64,000 nt of DNA from NCBI GenBank assembly GCA_947579665.1, contig OX388351.1, forward strand, positions 59,900,939-59,964,938. The letters run 5' to 3'. Within the stretch, counting starts at the first letter, position 1. The number at the start of each line of letters is the position of its first letter. Positions 22,380 through 34,457 of the stretch are shown in pieces. Below the pieces are notes generated by a model. That model saw only the letters and a list, made by a program, of their open reading frames with translations, ran no database searches and was not told the origin of the DNA. This DNA comes from Sympetrum striolatum (Eukaryota > Arthropoda > Insecta > Odonata > Libellulidae). The position numbers and the translations under genes are program-made.

Positions 22380-25300
22380 ATTCTATTCTAACGGTTACTT
22401 TGTAAGCTGGGTGCTTGTGCTGATTGCCCAGTACAACTTAATTTTCCTGAGTGTCCACACTCATTAAACATTGCAACTAGAATCTAATATTAACGTTTTA
22501 ATTGAAGGATCTGAAAGCACAGATTTACTTATAATGTTGATCGTTACGTAAAGCCGTTCATTAAGTACTCATTCTATTGTTACTTTTTCTTAAAGAAGTG
22601 ATGACAATTAGAGGGAGCAGCAACTTCTACTTACCACGATTCTGGATGCTCTTTCCATTATTTGTGACAATATAATCCGCTGCATAAGCCCTGTACATAA
22701 TCGGTGTCCTTCTCTATGTTTAATTTCAAGGTTTTTCCGCGGAAAAGTTTCGTAAAGATATTAATCACCCCATTCATCCTCGTCTATCTCAGAGTCGTAT
22801 CGTTACAGCGTCGGATTCATCTGTAAAGTTAATTCTGCAAGTCTTTCGCGATCTCTTCTGGGCTTCCTTTCTTTTTCAAAAGACCCCGATCCTCCTCCAC
22901 TTCCTGACTTAAGGATGTCCTTTTTTCTGCTTGATTCGTTCCGACTGCGAATGAGTCGAGCCACTTTTCAAAGCCACTTCTTTTCTTTTTCTCGCTGGGA
23001 AATTTCTTTTGAATCGCGATAACTACACATCTTCTTTGAACTAGAAGCCCCCTCTGTAACTCCGGAATGATACAAAGTCACGTAATAAAAGCATTTTAAG
23101 AAAACTTATTCCCTCTCGTTCCTCGTTCACGAGAATTTTTCTATTGTTCTTTTAATTATTCTCCAGACACGAATTCAAAGAGTTTTCCTTACGGGTTAAT
23201 GATTTGGGAGGATCTTTTGTACTCTCAGTACGGTTCGCAAGCACTTTCATCAAAGAAGGTATGGAGGATTTAGGTCTCTATTAAGTAGGGAATTATCATA
23301 CCCATACGAACTATAATTTTAAGTAGTGCTACTCAGTATGCCACTATTTTTATATCTTCGGACTGATATAACTCTACTTTTAGGTTATTTTTTTGGTAAT
23401 CCCTTCCCGAATACTGCTGCGCAATTTGGTTGGCATGGTTGCTCTACGATTTAAAAATACTACACTGAAGAGCAGCTCAGTCTTTCGGTGAAGATTTCAG
23501 GTTCTACCGTGGTTTTACGGCTATGAAAAATCCCTGTGGTTGAATTTGCTCCAAGTTAGGAATTGCAAACTGATGAAAACTCATTCCTTGAAAAATGTAT
23601 CGGCACATAACTCATTGACAAAGTAAATCACTTTGTGATTCCAGTTTACACCTATACTAAAATCCGCTATAAATTGCCAAACGTTACCAGGTATCAATCG
23701 TTAATACATTATGATATTTCTGATTGTTTCAGATAGATAGAGATTTACTGGAAATTTAGACAAATTTTTCGTGATTAGTAATTCAGAGGGCGAAAAATAA
23801 ATGGATAAAAGATTTCTGAATCACTGAGCTCGTGATTGCATACTATGAACCCTACAGTGAACTCTACAATTAGTGTGATAACCGAAGTCCCTTTTTCGTT
23901 TGTATACAATGTAACTTATTTAGGTCGTATCTCTATATGAATAACTCTTTTTGAGTATCGCAGAAATGACTTATTCGCGTGTTTTCTTTCCTTCTCTCTC
24001 TGTTATATATTGTATATTTATTTTTCCATGGAAATATAGCGTAGTAAATTATTACTGGTGATGGATACGTTTCATATTTTATTCTGCTTACTTCCTGAAT
24101 CAAATCATCGGTCTTTCACAGGTCTCCATTTCTGAAGTGTGAGAAAAATATTCCCATAGTCCCGTTCCATAGGACCAGAGGAGTTTTTTTTAATCGAACA
24201 TTCGCCATTCATTGCCACAATCGCACGCTTAAGCGCTGGTGACATCATGGGTCATTGAGCGTGTAATTTTTTAACGGCTGGAGTTGAAACTTGGACGCTA
24301 TTGGACCAATCGACCATACGAGTAACACCACAGCACAATCAAGTCGCAGACAAAGTGGAGACCTCCTTAATGGCTATTGTATCCTTGGATGATGTATCAC
24401 TTTATTGCGATTGATGGCGAATTGCGGGCCAATTACATTTGTCCCGCGCCGGAGCGTCCAGTTTAATCAGGCATTTTATGGCCGTTAGAGTTGGGTACAC
24501 TGTTTATCTTCTGGTTGAAATTGTAAAATAACTAGATGAATCGCAAAAGTCGCTGCTGTTGCGTTAGTTGGGATTGTACTCTAATCATCGCCCTCCACAA
24601 AAGTGTATTGTAGTCTCGCTTAAAGTGAGATTATCATCTGGAAGATCTTTTCCACCCGGAGGGTTTCAGTTAAGTCTAAATGTCATCCATTATGCTTCCA
24701 ACATTTAGTTTAAAGTACGAGTTCTTGTGGAGCTTCATTTCCCGTGTATTTCCTCCTAAGACGCATGGCTCGGTGTTGCCAAATGCAGCAAAAGCTTAAT
24801 TAGTTGATTGAAAAAACATTCCTGATGTAAATATAAACGATACGTAGAATGATGCGATATATATATATATGCATATTTAAAAAAAACAAATGTCACAAAA
24901 AGTATTTTCTTGTATTTGTCGAGCGGCTACCGCGTAGAGTGACTTATCTCCCATTTTATATATAGAATCATCACCTCTAATATCTTTTCCGGAGGATTAT
25001 AGTTAACTCTTGATGTAATATAACTAGATTCTCCCTGGTGGATAGTGTCTAAAATCATGGGAAACATTTTGAGAGGATTCTACTCGAAATCTGAAACATT
25101 GTTGATTTCTTAGTAAATTCCATTATTTTTTATTTGACCATCAATCCTCATCCTATTCGTATGTAGCTGCTTGTCATATGGATCACTCTTTCCTTTCCTC
25201 CCAATTTTTTCTTGTGGATAGCATTGGTCGTTTCGTTGCCATTTTTGTTTCCAATGGAGGGCATCCACAATGATAATGTAAAGAGCCACACTATTCGCAG

Positions 25301-26500
25301 AATAAAATCGCTTAAATGAAAAGTTTAAGCTTTTTCTCCAACTCGAGCACCTCCTGAAAAAAAGTCATCTTCATCGACTAGGGAAAACACCCTCCGAACA
25401 GTTATTCGCATTGCACCCACACGGAAAGTCTCATCTGCAAGTTTTGTCACATGCGAGATCACAGGCGTTAAGTTCTCATACCTGCCGAATAATCTTCAGC
25501 GCTGCTCCAGCCACCTCGTTCCCGCCATCTTCCATCCTACCGCCGCCTTATCATCGCATCAGCAAGACGGAGGAATGGCTAAGGAAATTTCGTTCATCCG
25601 AGAGCCATCGCTGCGAAAAATGTCTCCCGCTCGCCTACCTGCGCTCCACCTATAATCCACTCGGCGAAGCTTCATATCTGATATATCGAGAGCTTTTTTT
25701 TGAGGCTGAAGGAGATAAAAAGTTCTAAAAAGACATTCAAGTCGGATTTCAAAGTTTTACTGCAGTACTCGGCGTGAGTGATAACCGGGGTAAACTAGCT
25801 TTCCTTGAAACTTGTATGGCCATTTTACGCGCTAAAATGGAGAACTGCATGAAATGATAATACTTTTATAATGCAATAATGGTTATAGTAATCATTGATA
25901 CTCTTTATGAATAGCTGTAACATATTTGCATACAAAATTAAACAGATTTTACATCGTCTTTATCGTTCTGAATTAGATTATCATGTCTTTTATATCGTAT
26001 AAACTCCTCTCGTAACATAAGCTTAAATGCTTTTGAATGTAGGGAAGTTTGAACTGAATAACGTTGTTTTTTAACACAAATCTTTGGCAACAATTCAGTC
26101 GAAATTTCTCAGTAAGAATTTTCGATAGGAAGCAGGACTAGGTCACGCAGTACGTGGTATCGAATGAGCTAGAATGGAATGCTAATTTATGATAAAACGT
26201 TTCAGCGTTAATAAAGCCCTGTAATTCATTATTAGCGCGCTTCGCCGATAGCGAATTTATGCACTCGCCGGCTCTTTTTGCTTTTATATACTAGCACTTT
26301 GTAATTTAGATTTCATTTTATTACTAAAATATAAGCTACGTATATATTGATTTTTGATTAAGGAATATTGTTACTTAAACTCGCGAAAATGGGCGGAACT
26401 TTATAAACTTAATTGTGAAGTATAAAACGCTATGAAATGTAAACAATGAAATTAAAAGAAAATTGCAATTATTTGCGAGGGTAAACAGAGGCGTAAATTA
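22380..26500. other. Non-coding DNA, no gene seen
   Basis: AT-rich with moderate GC patches at about 22730-23060, 24190-24480 and 25380-25730. An (AT)n run lies at 24859-24874. The 105-codon plus frame at 25411-25728 is open but has no recognisable motif and no supporting splice or promoter signal. Confidence 0.45.
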
Positions 26501-26578
26501 GCGACATGGCTGGGTTTCATATCTAGGACTCCTACATTCCGGGTAGATATTTAACCACTGAACTACCATGCCGCGTCC
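26501..26578 (-). repeat. tRNA-derived SINE head
   Basis: On the minus strand GCGGCATGGTAGTTCAGTGG (26574-26555) matches an A box, and a degraded B box TAGATATGAAACCC lies at about 26525-26512. Length between the boxes is that of a tRNA. Pairing of the arms is too poor for a functional tRNA. It stands alone about 220 bases before an unrelated LINE-like copy. Confidence 0.6.
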
Positions 26579-26800
26579 ATTCCAATCTTGTTAAACGGAT
26601 GTATTATTCATCATACTGCACTATTTCGCTCTTTTCATTTATTCGTTTTCAAAAGTATTAACGTTTTGTCATTAACTTCTCCATAATTGCCAACTCCCAA
26701 TATCTTCCTTGAAAGCAATGCTGCGTTTTTAATTTAATATTTTGAAATTTTGCTATCGTACTACTATTGTAATTACCATGTTATAAACAGCTTTATTTTA
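26579..26800. other. AT-rich spacer
   Basis: Nothing recognised between the SINE head and the LINE-like repeat. Confidence 0.4.
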
Positions 26801-27043
26801 CATCTTTTAGTTTCTGCATAATAGGTTTGCGCAGGTTTTTCTCACACACCCCTTCCTTGTGGGTGTTTCCTTGCAGTGGGTCGTTTTTCCTAAGATGTTA
26901 CCTTGAGTTTTTCACTTCTACTTCTGAAAATTTCTTCCTAATCTCTATTTGTTTGCACATTACTTCTTTTTATAATATCATTGACAAAGTGTTTGATGGA
27001 AGAAGAGACTTTTCAGTCTCAATCTCGCCTTAATAAATACCTC
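26801..27043 (+). mobile_element. LINE-like 3' end, truncated copy (+)
   Basis: This copy runs from CATCTTTTAGTTTCTGC through GGTTTGCGCAGGTTTTTC and a CACACCCC/GGGTGTTT segment to AGTCTCAATCTCGCCTTAAT, ending in AATAAATAC. The same blocks occur in reverse orientation at 36648-36936 and 46972-47216. The shared right end, an AATAAA-like signal followed in other copies by TAA/ATA repeats, is the form of a non-LTR retrotransposon or SINE 3' tail. No open frame is conserved among copies. The class is inferred; the family relationship is seen directly. Confidence 0.65.
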
Positions 27044-29798
27044 ATAGATATATAGTTAGTAGTTATTAGTTTGTTTTCACTTTATAGTTTCTCTACTCAA
27101 TAGCTAAATAGAATTTGTCTGTTCTCTATATCTGATCTCCTTCTTCGGTCACTTTCGAGCAGTTTGATATGTTTTACACGCCTCGGAGATGCTATTTAGT
27201 AAAGCTGATTTGCCCTCAGATTACTCGCTTTACACACGACTTCGACTGACCTCTCCTCCTCAACAAGGTTAAAGGACGGAATTAACTTCATATCTCGAGG
27301 TTCATCCACGTTTGGAAAAGAATTTACCCAGTAGCAGATCATTCTCGCTACCTCTTTCCTCCCCGACGTGCAGCGTTGCAATATCGCCTCTAATGCGATT
27401 GTACCGTCACCTCCTCAAGGTGATGCAGACGGCCGGAAAGTGCGGTGAAAAAATGCTCTGGAGAGTACAAGGTCGTCGGAGCAGTTAATATAATCAGAGA
27501 GAAATTCGCCGACTTTTTGGTTTGGCGCCCTCATTTTTCGTTCTTGTGACATATACTGGCGCAGAGCGTAGCATGAAGGAAAATAACCTTGCTATGAATT
27601 TCCGGTAACCTTTATTAGTATCCGCCGTTTATGTACCCAAAATGGAAAGGATAAGGTAATTTAGATGGTTTATTTTATGCGGTTACTAAGGAATAAAATA
27701 CCGGCATTTTAACCTGTTTTTTGGTTATTTCGGTAAGAAGAAACCGATTAATCGCCTTACCGAAGCAAAATCTTCTATAAATTTGAGCACGATTAGTAAA
27801 TTTCATCTTTTAATCTCTCTTATTATTCTTTCAATCATTATTTCATTTATTTTTCACTTTAATGCCAAGTTATTTAATTTAATAGAGACAAAGACTCGCT
27901 TGCGTTGATGGTTTAGGTCTAATTTAACTCCTTACGAAATCGTCCATTAAATTAATCTTTTCGAAAAGCTGTTTTGAATATTTTCTCAGTGGCTTTTTAT
28001 TATCATTCCTGTAAACGGAAAAGGAATGTTACAATATCTGTTCAAGTATTTAAACCTCATGTTCTAATTTTCATAAACATACTATTATAAGATATTTCTT
28101 ATTGTTAATAGTACCACGGTATTACCAATCTGATTATACTTTTTAATGTGTGAAAAATCTCTGATTTTTATTCTATAAGACTACAAGGACGATCAAAAGG
28201 AAATATCCGTTATCTCAGTACTAGCTTTTTTGTATAATAATGTGCACCAATATGTACGAAAATACTTCTGTACTATTTATCGATTTTGGATGTATTAATG
28301 TATTATAGTGATTTTTTTAAGTTTAAGGCTCTATCAGTTCACTGGGCATGTACAAATTACTCTTCAAATCAAATCACATTTAATCCCAAGAGCTTACTTT
28401 ATCTTCCACTTAAAATGTAATAAAAGTGATTTGGAAATTTTACATCGGAATATCCGGCTGACCGTTTTAACCGGCTCGCATTCCCGAGAGCCGGCGAAAT
28501 CGTCTTATTCCGCGACCATCCGTCCCCGCGCGATTCCCGAACGCATTATCCGCCGAAAAAATCCATATCCGGGCCCCACTCGGCCGATAATTGGATTTGG
28601 GGTTCGTGCAATTTATTTGCGTCGACTTAAATGAAGCATTGTCGAATTTGATTGTCCCTTTCCGCCCTCCGAGCAGAACGGCCGACTTTGCCCATATAAA
28701 CGCTTTTCATTATGGAGCTCGGAGCCCGGCATCGAGTTAATTGGAATAGATACTAATTCGGCTCTCTCGGGCGGATATAGTTCTCCATTCGAGTCTATGT
28801 TGCATTTTGTTTCCCCCCTCAATGATCCTGCCATTTGCCTTCACTTTCCGCCGTTTTTCCGATTTCCTACTTAGCAGACCGCGGTTCGTTTACGTTTCAT
28901 TATCTAATTGTCCGGTTTGGTTAATCTCGCTCGGCGCCGTAATGACGTTCTCTTCTGTTTATTCGATGCACTTGCGTAGCAGCCTCTATGACCAGTTTCT
29001 TCTAGATTACCCCGATAGGGACTCAGTGTAGAGCACCTCTTAATTCGATCTCCTGAAATAATTGAAAATTCTGAGTTTTCCGAATCAAAAAAATCGGAGC
29101 GAACATTGAAGTTGGGTACTTAAACAGAGTGTGATTACTAAGAGGAACTTAATGATGAAGTTGCATTCCTCAGTAAATTCCTCGGTATTCCTTCATGTAT
29201 TTTGTGCAAAATTTCATTGTAATTTTGCTCCGACTTTTTTGATATCCAAATGCTTACTTATTCTTTGATAGGATCCGTTGACTTGAAAAGTTAATCGTAA
29301 CGTGGAAAATTTTCTGGAGATTCTGTATTACACAGTTAATTGCTGAATTTTCTTAAACTAACGAACCCTCAAACTACTGGTATACTTTCTTTCAGTAGTA
29401 GTATTGTTACAAGTGCTTCGACAGCTAAGGTCGTTCATTTAGCTCCTACGGGTCCTAACTGTGATTTAATCCGTGATCTCTTTTACTAACGACCAATTTG
29501 GCTATCCAGGAGCTCTGATATTCTGTCCAATACAATAGATGGTTATTGGTAGATATCTGGGGGTTTCACCATTACATTTTTTTATGGTAGAAATTAGGAG
29601 GGTCTCCGTGCTAATCCGGACCCTTAGCTCGACTTCGCAGGTACTGAGCGCCCGACCTTCCCATCAGGGGGGACCATAAAAAACTGACCCCGTGGAATAC
29701 GATTTAAAAAGTTATAAACAATTCAAATGAGCAACAATGTATTATCTTCGTCGTCTCCCTAGTCCAAAGAGATATACAAGCGTCTTTTGATCGACGTC
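27044..29798. other. Non-coding DNA with candidate regulatory block
   Basis: Mostly AT-rich. A CpG-rich block at about 28440-28940 contains several TAATTGG/TTAATTGG homeodomain-type sites (near 28589 and 28737) and clear GC-AT alternation. The 108-codon frame ending at 28634 overlaps it but has no motif. A GC-rich patch at about 29590-29690 could be a much-decayed tRNA-like repeat on the minus strand; I cannot confirm that. No gene is recognised. Confidence 0.4.
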
Positions 29799-30003
29799 TA
29801 CGATGAAAATTAAGATTTTTCGTGATTTTGCTAGTAATGACCCGTTGACACACGGCAGCGTTGCCCCGGGAATGGGTTGGGTTGGGGGGAAGGATTTCTA
29901 GCAAAAATCTAGAAATCCTCCCCAACCCAACCCATCCCCAGGGCAACGTAGTCGTGTCGGGTCATTTCTAGCAAAATCACGAATAATCTTAATTTTCATC
30001 GTA
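29799..30003. mobile_element. 205-bp foldback (long hairpin) element
   Basis: The two halves are reverse complements over about 99 bases each, around a 7-base loop (CAAAAAT) near 29902-29908. Matching landmarks include TACGATGAAAATTAAG at the left edge versus CTTAATTTTCATCGTA at the right, GATTTTGCTAGTAATGACCC versus its complement, and ATGGGTTGGGTTGGGG versus CCCCAACCCAACCCAT. Mismatches are few and small. The arms are GC-rich near the centre and AT-rich at the ends. No target duplication is evident. It is non-coding and best described as a foldback or hairpin MITE. If transcribed it would make a long double-stranded stem that Dicer could cut. Confidence 0.85.
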
Positions 30004-33000
30004 TAAATATGTCTTTAGGAGTTTGTCTGGATCTGAGATGCGATCGAGCGAGCTTCATTATTCTATCGCAGCGTCAGAAACACGTCAATTCACTTCTGAA
30101 AGAGCGCGAATTATTTCTGCGCCTGATAATATTCGCTTGTCGGAGGCGTTGGATCGGTCCTCCCTAATTACGGCGATTGTCTTCCTTTCGCCAAGCCTTC
30201 TTAGGAATAATTGTCCCCGTTTCTGCTCCTTTTCCCTTTTCCGACACCTCTTTCTTCTCTTCCCAATTCCGTCAACTTTCTCCCCTTCCCTGGGCCTCCG
30301 ACCCTTTTGGCCGTAAAGTGGGAATTTATGTGAGCCGCTGATAGCTTCACGAATGTCAGTAATCCGCGCAGTCCGAAAGAACGGGAGAAGAAGGCGGGAT
30401 TCGAGAAGTGGAATGGGGCCTAGATGTGCGCTGTGTGGTACTTCCCAGAAGGCGTGGTCGGGCGGAGGAGGTTCGGGATTATTGGACTGGTGTAGGGGTT
30501 TTTAGGGAGGGAAAGGTGTTAGGCAAGAAACTCCTTTTCCACATGCTATTTCCAGAGACTGTTGTTTTGTTGTTCGAGGTGTTGGAGTTCCCAAAGGATT
30601 GGGACGCGTTCGGTTGTTTTTTTCTTGCGACCTCTCCCTTTTTCTGTTTTCGTCCCTTTTCAACGCATTATTTTATCTCCTCCAGCTACAAGGAAGGGAA
30701 AGTAAGTCTTACTTTCCACTTGTGTCTCTCTGTCCGTGGGTATGTCCCTTTCCTCGCGTGATATGTAAACGGCGGGAATAGGTTGGAATAACGATCTATC
30801 CGTCCAGGTTTATTTTGTTGCCGTCTTACACTTCGGGTTTCTTTTCTTCAAAATTTATTGTCGCCTCAGAATGCTCAGTTGTTTCAAGAATATTTTTAAG
30901 CCGGTTTCAAGTACTCCCTAGTTTTGTGAGGATAATTAGTCAAAAATAACTATAAAATGTAACCAGAGTATAACGTTCACCTTCGTTAATGATCATGTCG
31001 AAGATGATAATTAAATTCACCCATCACTTATAATCCTTGATTAGGTTTAATTATTCATCTTCAATATTCTCACTCGTTATGAAATTTATCTAATTCTGTG
31101 AAATAAGTCTTAAAGCGCGAATTTCGTTACTTCTATATTCAGCTAAATATCTTGCAAAGTTAGATGCTTCAGTTAATAAAGAAGAAAAATTATGGTTTTG
31201 TTTCTTTGAATTTTGATTCGTTGTTTAAATGTTGAAGGGAGGAACTGTATTCATTGTATTCTACTCTTGACGAAGAATCGGCTTTAGCTTTCTATTGAGT
31301 CGTATTTAGATAGATATTGTGAAATCAATAAATGTGAATGCGTGCTTTTATAGCCATCCCACAGTGATTGTCTTCCTACTGATTTTTGTTGAATTGTATC
31401 TCAAAATTGATAGTTCTCTTGGTCTTCATTCTGATATTTTTATCTTTTCTCTAAGTACTCAAATATTTTGGCTAGCCCTTAGTTTTATATTGAAGCCGTC
31501 AAGTATTTTTAATAAAGAAAATTCTAGCCGAGGATAAAATTTTACAGCGCCATAATAAGCTCGAAACAAGCTGTATCAAATACAGCTTATTCTTCGATCA
31601 AGTCCGCAGTATTGCGGCTATCGGAAAAGAGCCATACTTCCATTACAAAACTGTAAGGGCACATTGCAACGGGATCTTATTATGATCGGAAAATGGCGTT
31701 TCCCGTTTAAACCTCCTTGTTCTCTCTCGGATATTTCATTCAGCCCGCCTCTCACCCTCAATCCCTTTTCGATAATCCTTTCTTTTGCTCCCTTTCCCAG
31801 TTCCCAATGTTTTCCTCGTTTGCTGCCCCCACCGCGAGGGGCGCCACTCACCGCTCGATTTTTCCACCGCTCTCGGGGATTGAATCCCGTTAAGGAGTGA
31901 TTTCTTAAAAATTGGCGCCGGATCGTTCGCTTCCCGCCATTTTTTTCCTTTTCCCGGTGGAAGCGGCTTTTCCTCAGGGTTCTTACTGCGCCAGAGCGTG
32001 ACTTTTGCTAACTCGGCCGTATTAATTCCGAAGTTTGGGGAAATTGGAGGGTTTTTTTCTTTTTCGCGAAATGGCCGCTCTTTTTTATCCCACGCGTGAA
32101 ACTAGTCTTAGCTGTTTGGGTTTTAACGGGGATCAGGGAATGAAAATTCCCGCGGGTGTGTATCCGCCAATTTATATCAGCCAGGGTATTCTGTAGATCT
32201 AGGGATCGGCTTAGGACCGTAGTGTACTTAATGAGTTTTTGATGGAAGATATTACGTAATTGAATGAGAGGGTTCGGATTAGTGGTGGTTTATGTATTCC
32301 TCTGTTATATGCGGTTTAAGCAGGTTTTAAACAGAGTTATTGACTAGAGGATTTGTAGACGTGAGCCCTAGTGCTATGTATAAGATAATAATTACAACCT
32401 ATTACCTTCTACTTAAATTTTTAACACGTAGTTGAAAATGGACTGATAAATACATTGGAATTACGTGTAACCATATCATTTAAACCAGTTAATTTTCTTC
32501 AGAGGCATTTGATTACAATACTTATAAATTTTACTATTTATTTACACTTGAGGTTTAATTACTAATAGTCAGGGTTTTAAATGGTACTGCAATTTTTCTT
32601 TATATTTTATTATCTGTTTATTTTCTTTTTTCTCTGAGAGCAACGCTATCAGAATAATATCCAAAGAATATTAAAGTCAGTTGATTATTATCTACTTGTT
32701 ATTTATTGATATAATTTATTTCAAAATAGAGATAATCTGAAATTATCTGTGTAGCTCAACACACGCAATACTACCAATCAAAAGTCTGTTACGAAGGCAT
32801 ATTTATTCAATCACATTACGTAGATTTTTGATTGAGGTCCACTCGAAAGTGAAATTCAAACCTGAAAATTCCTTAATTGATTTTCCCTTTCAATTAGAAG
32901 GAAAAATATGTCGAATAGGAATTTTATTTTACCTATGTTGACTCTAACTTACTTTACAGAGATATCAGTTTGAGTCGAAACGGAAAAAACATCCTTTCCC

Positions 33001-34227
33001 GTTTGCCGATTCGCTTGAGAATCAATCTATATGTTACTCGTTTCCGTTTAATTTGGCTGTTAAATTTCGGCCGGGACGTAATTTCTTTATTCCATTACTT
33101 TAATAAAAGTCCTTATTCGGGCCCGTCCGTCCGTCTGTCCATCTCCTTCGTTCCACGTTTCTGAAAAAGCGAGCCAATGGCCATTGTGTCCGCGAGGGTA
33201 ACCCGAGCTGAATGACCAAGAAACCCTTTCACCGCCTCCTTTTTTACCTTTCTCTCCATCCCCTGCCATTCTCCTTCCTCTTACCCTAGCCCTTCTGTCC
33301 GCCACCGACACGAAGCGCCATTTTCGACGTCCGACACTCAGAATGTTTATTTTCTGGGCGTTTCCGTTTTCGGTTCTGGGAATTTAATCTGATATCTCGT
33401 TTCAAATTCAATGTTTTCTTTTTTAGACAGCGCCGTATGATTTTTTTCCAACCTCCCTCCCGGGCCCCACACGTATATCCGCGTGCTTTTTTGCCAGTCA
33501 GCCGTTGTCTGTCCTTTTTTACGGCGTTTCCCCCTCGTTTTTTTCTCCACTAGTCAATGTCACGCCACTTAAATAGATGAAATTTTTCGGTCGGGCGTTG
33601 CGCCGCTTTTTTCCCCGCCATTTTTTCCCGCGTTTTTTCCACCATTTTTTGTTCGGCCATTTTTATTTCCGCCATTTTTCTCCGCGTTATGCTTCTGTTT
33701 ATGCCTTCCTCCGTTTTATGCGATAACAATAACTGATCGCATGAGCAGTAATGGTCGCGATAAAAAATTCGTATAAAATGGCTCGCGTTTTGTTTTTGCC
33801 CCCCATCCTCCGCCGCGCGCTCGGCCGTTCGTTTTTCATCATCAACCGACGGACTTTCGGATTTTTGGGAATGAATATTTCGAGCTGCATCGGTCATTAA
33901 TTTATCGCAAATACGGTAATGTGTTATTTTAGCAGATTGTGGAGGCAATCCGGCCGAGGGTAGTGGCGTGTCTCATTACCTATCTATGCCCTCTCTATCT
34001 GAGCTAAGGCCTGCAAAGCTTTCGCTATTTTGATACATAAATTTTAATTTTCTGTAAAATTCGTATTGTATAGAGAAAATGCTTAATCCCATTACTTAAT
34101 GTTCTACTGCTGTAGAGATTTTATCTTCCGATTGTGGCTATATCTTACCTAATAATTATCTAAGAATCTTATAAGTGACACATCACGAATTTTGTAGCTT
34201 TCTTGTATTTTTGTGTTGGTTATAAAA
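30004..34227. other. Non-coding DNA, alternating AT-rich and CpG-rich
   Basis: CpG-richer blocks lie at about 30030-30790, 31640-32170 and 33090-33990. AT-rich DNA lies between them. The 117-codon (30408-30761) and 132-codon minus (33550-33948) frames have no recognised motif. The block at 33560-33700 contains many repeats of GCCATTTTT on the plus strand (read ATGGC on the minus), a low-complexity pattern that explains the Lys/Met-rich minus frame. Confidence 0.45.
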
Positions 34228-34259
34228 ATTATATAATTTATAGAAATAAATTATATAAT
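34228..34259. repeat. Perfect 14-bp AT inverted repeat
   Basis: ATTATATAATTTAT (34228-34241) and ATAAATTATATAAT (34246-34259) are exact reverse complements around AGAA. It ends 12 bases before the SINE head that follows. Confidence 0.6.
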
Positions 34260-34271
34260 ATTGTTAATTGA

Positions 34272-34457
34272 CCGGCTGCGGAGGCGGAGTGGTTAACGTG
34301 CTAGCACTCCAACGCCAAGGTTCGAATGCCTGCTAGTCGGGTTTTTCTGGTTAAGGGATTTTTGCGTGTCTTCGTGAATAGTGATAATTTTTGAAATGGA
34401 TGTAATCCTGCTTCCATTAGAGAAGTTATTATTATTAATAATAATAATAACTTCTCT
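34272..34457 (+). mobile_element. tRNA-derived SINE with TTA/TAA tail
   Basis: A box GGCGGAGTGGTTAACG (34283-34298) and B box GGTTCGAATGCC (34319-34330) have tRNA-like spacing and belong to a Ser/Leu-type tRNA head. A tRNA-unrelated body follows to about 34418, and the element ends in a TTA/TAA microsatellite (34425-34450). AGAGAAG before and CTTCTCT after that tail make the tail region a near-palindrome (34419-34457). This is the most complete SINE in the window. Confidence 0.7.
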
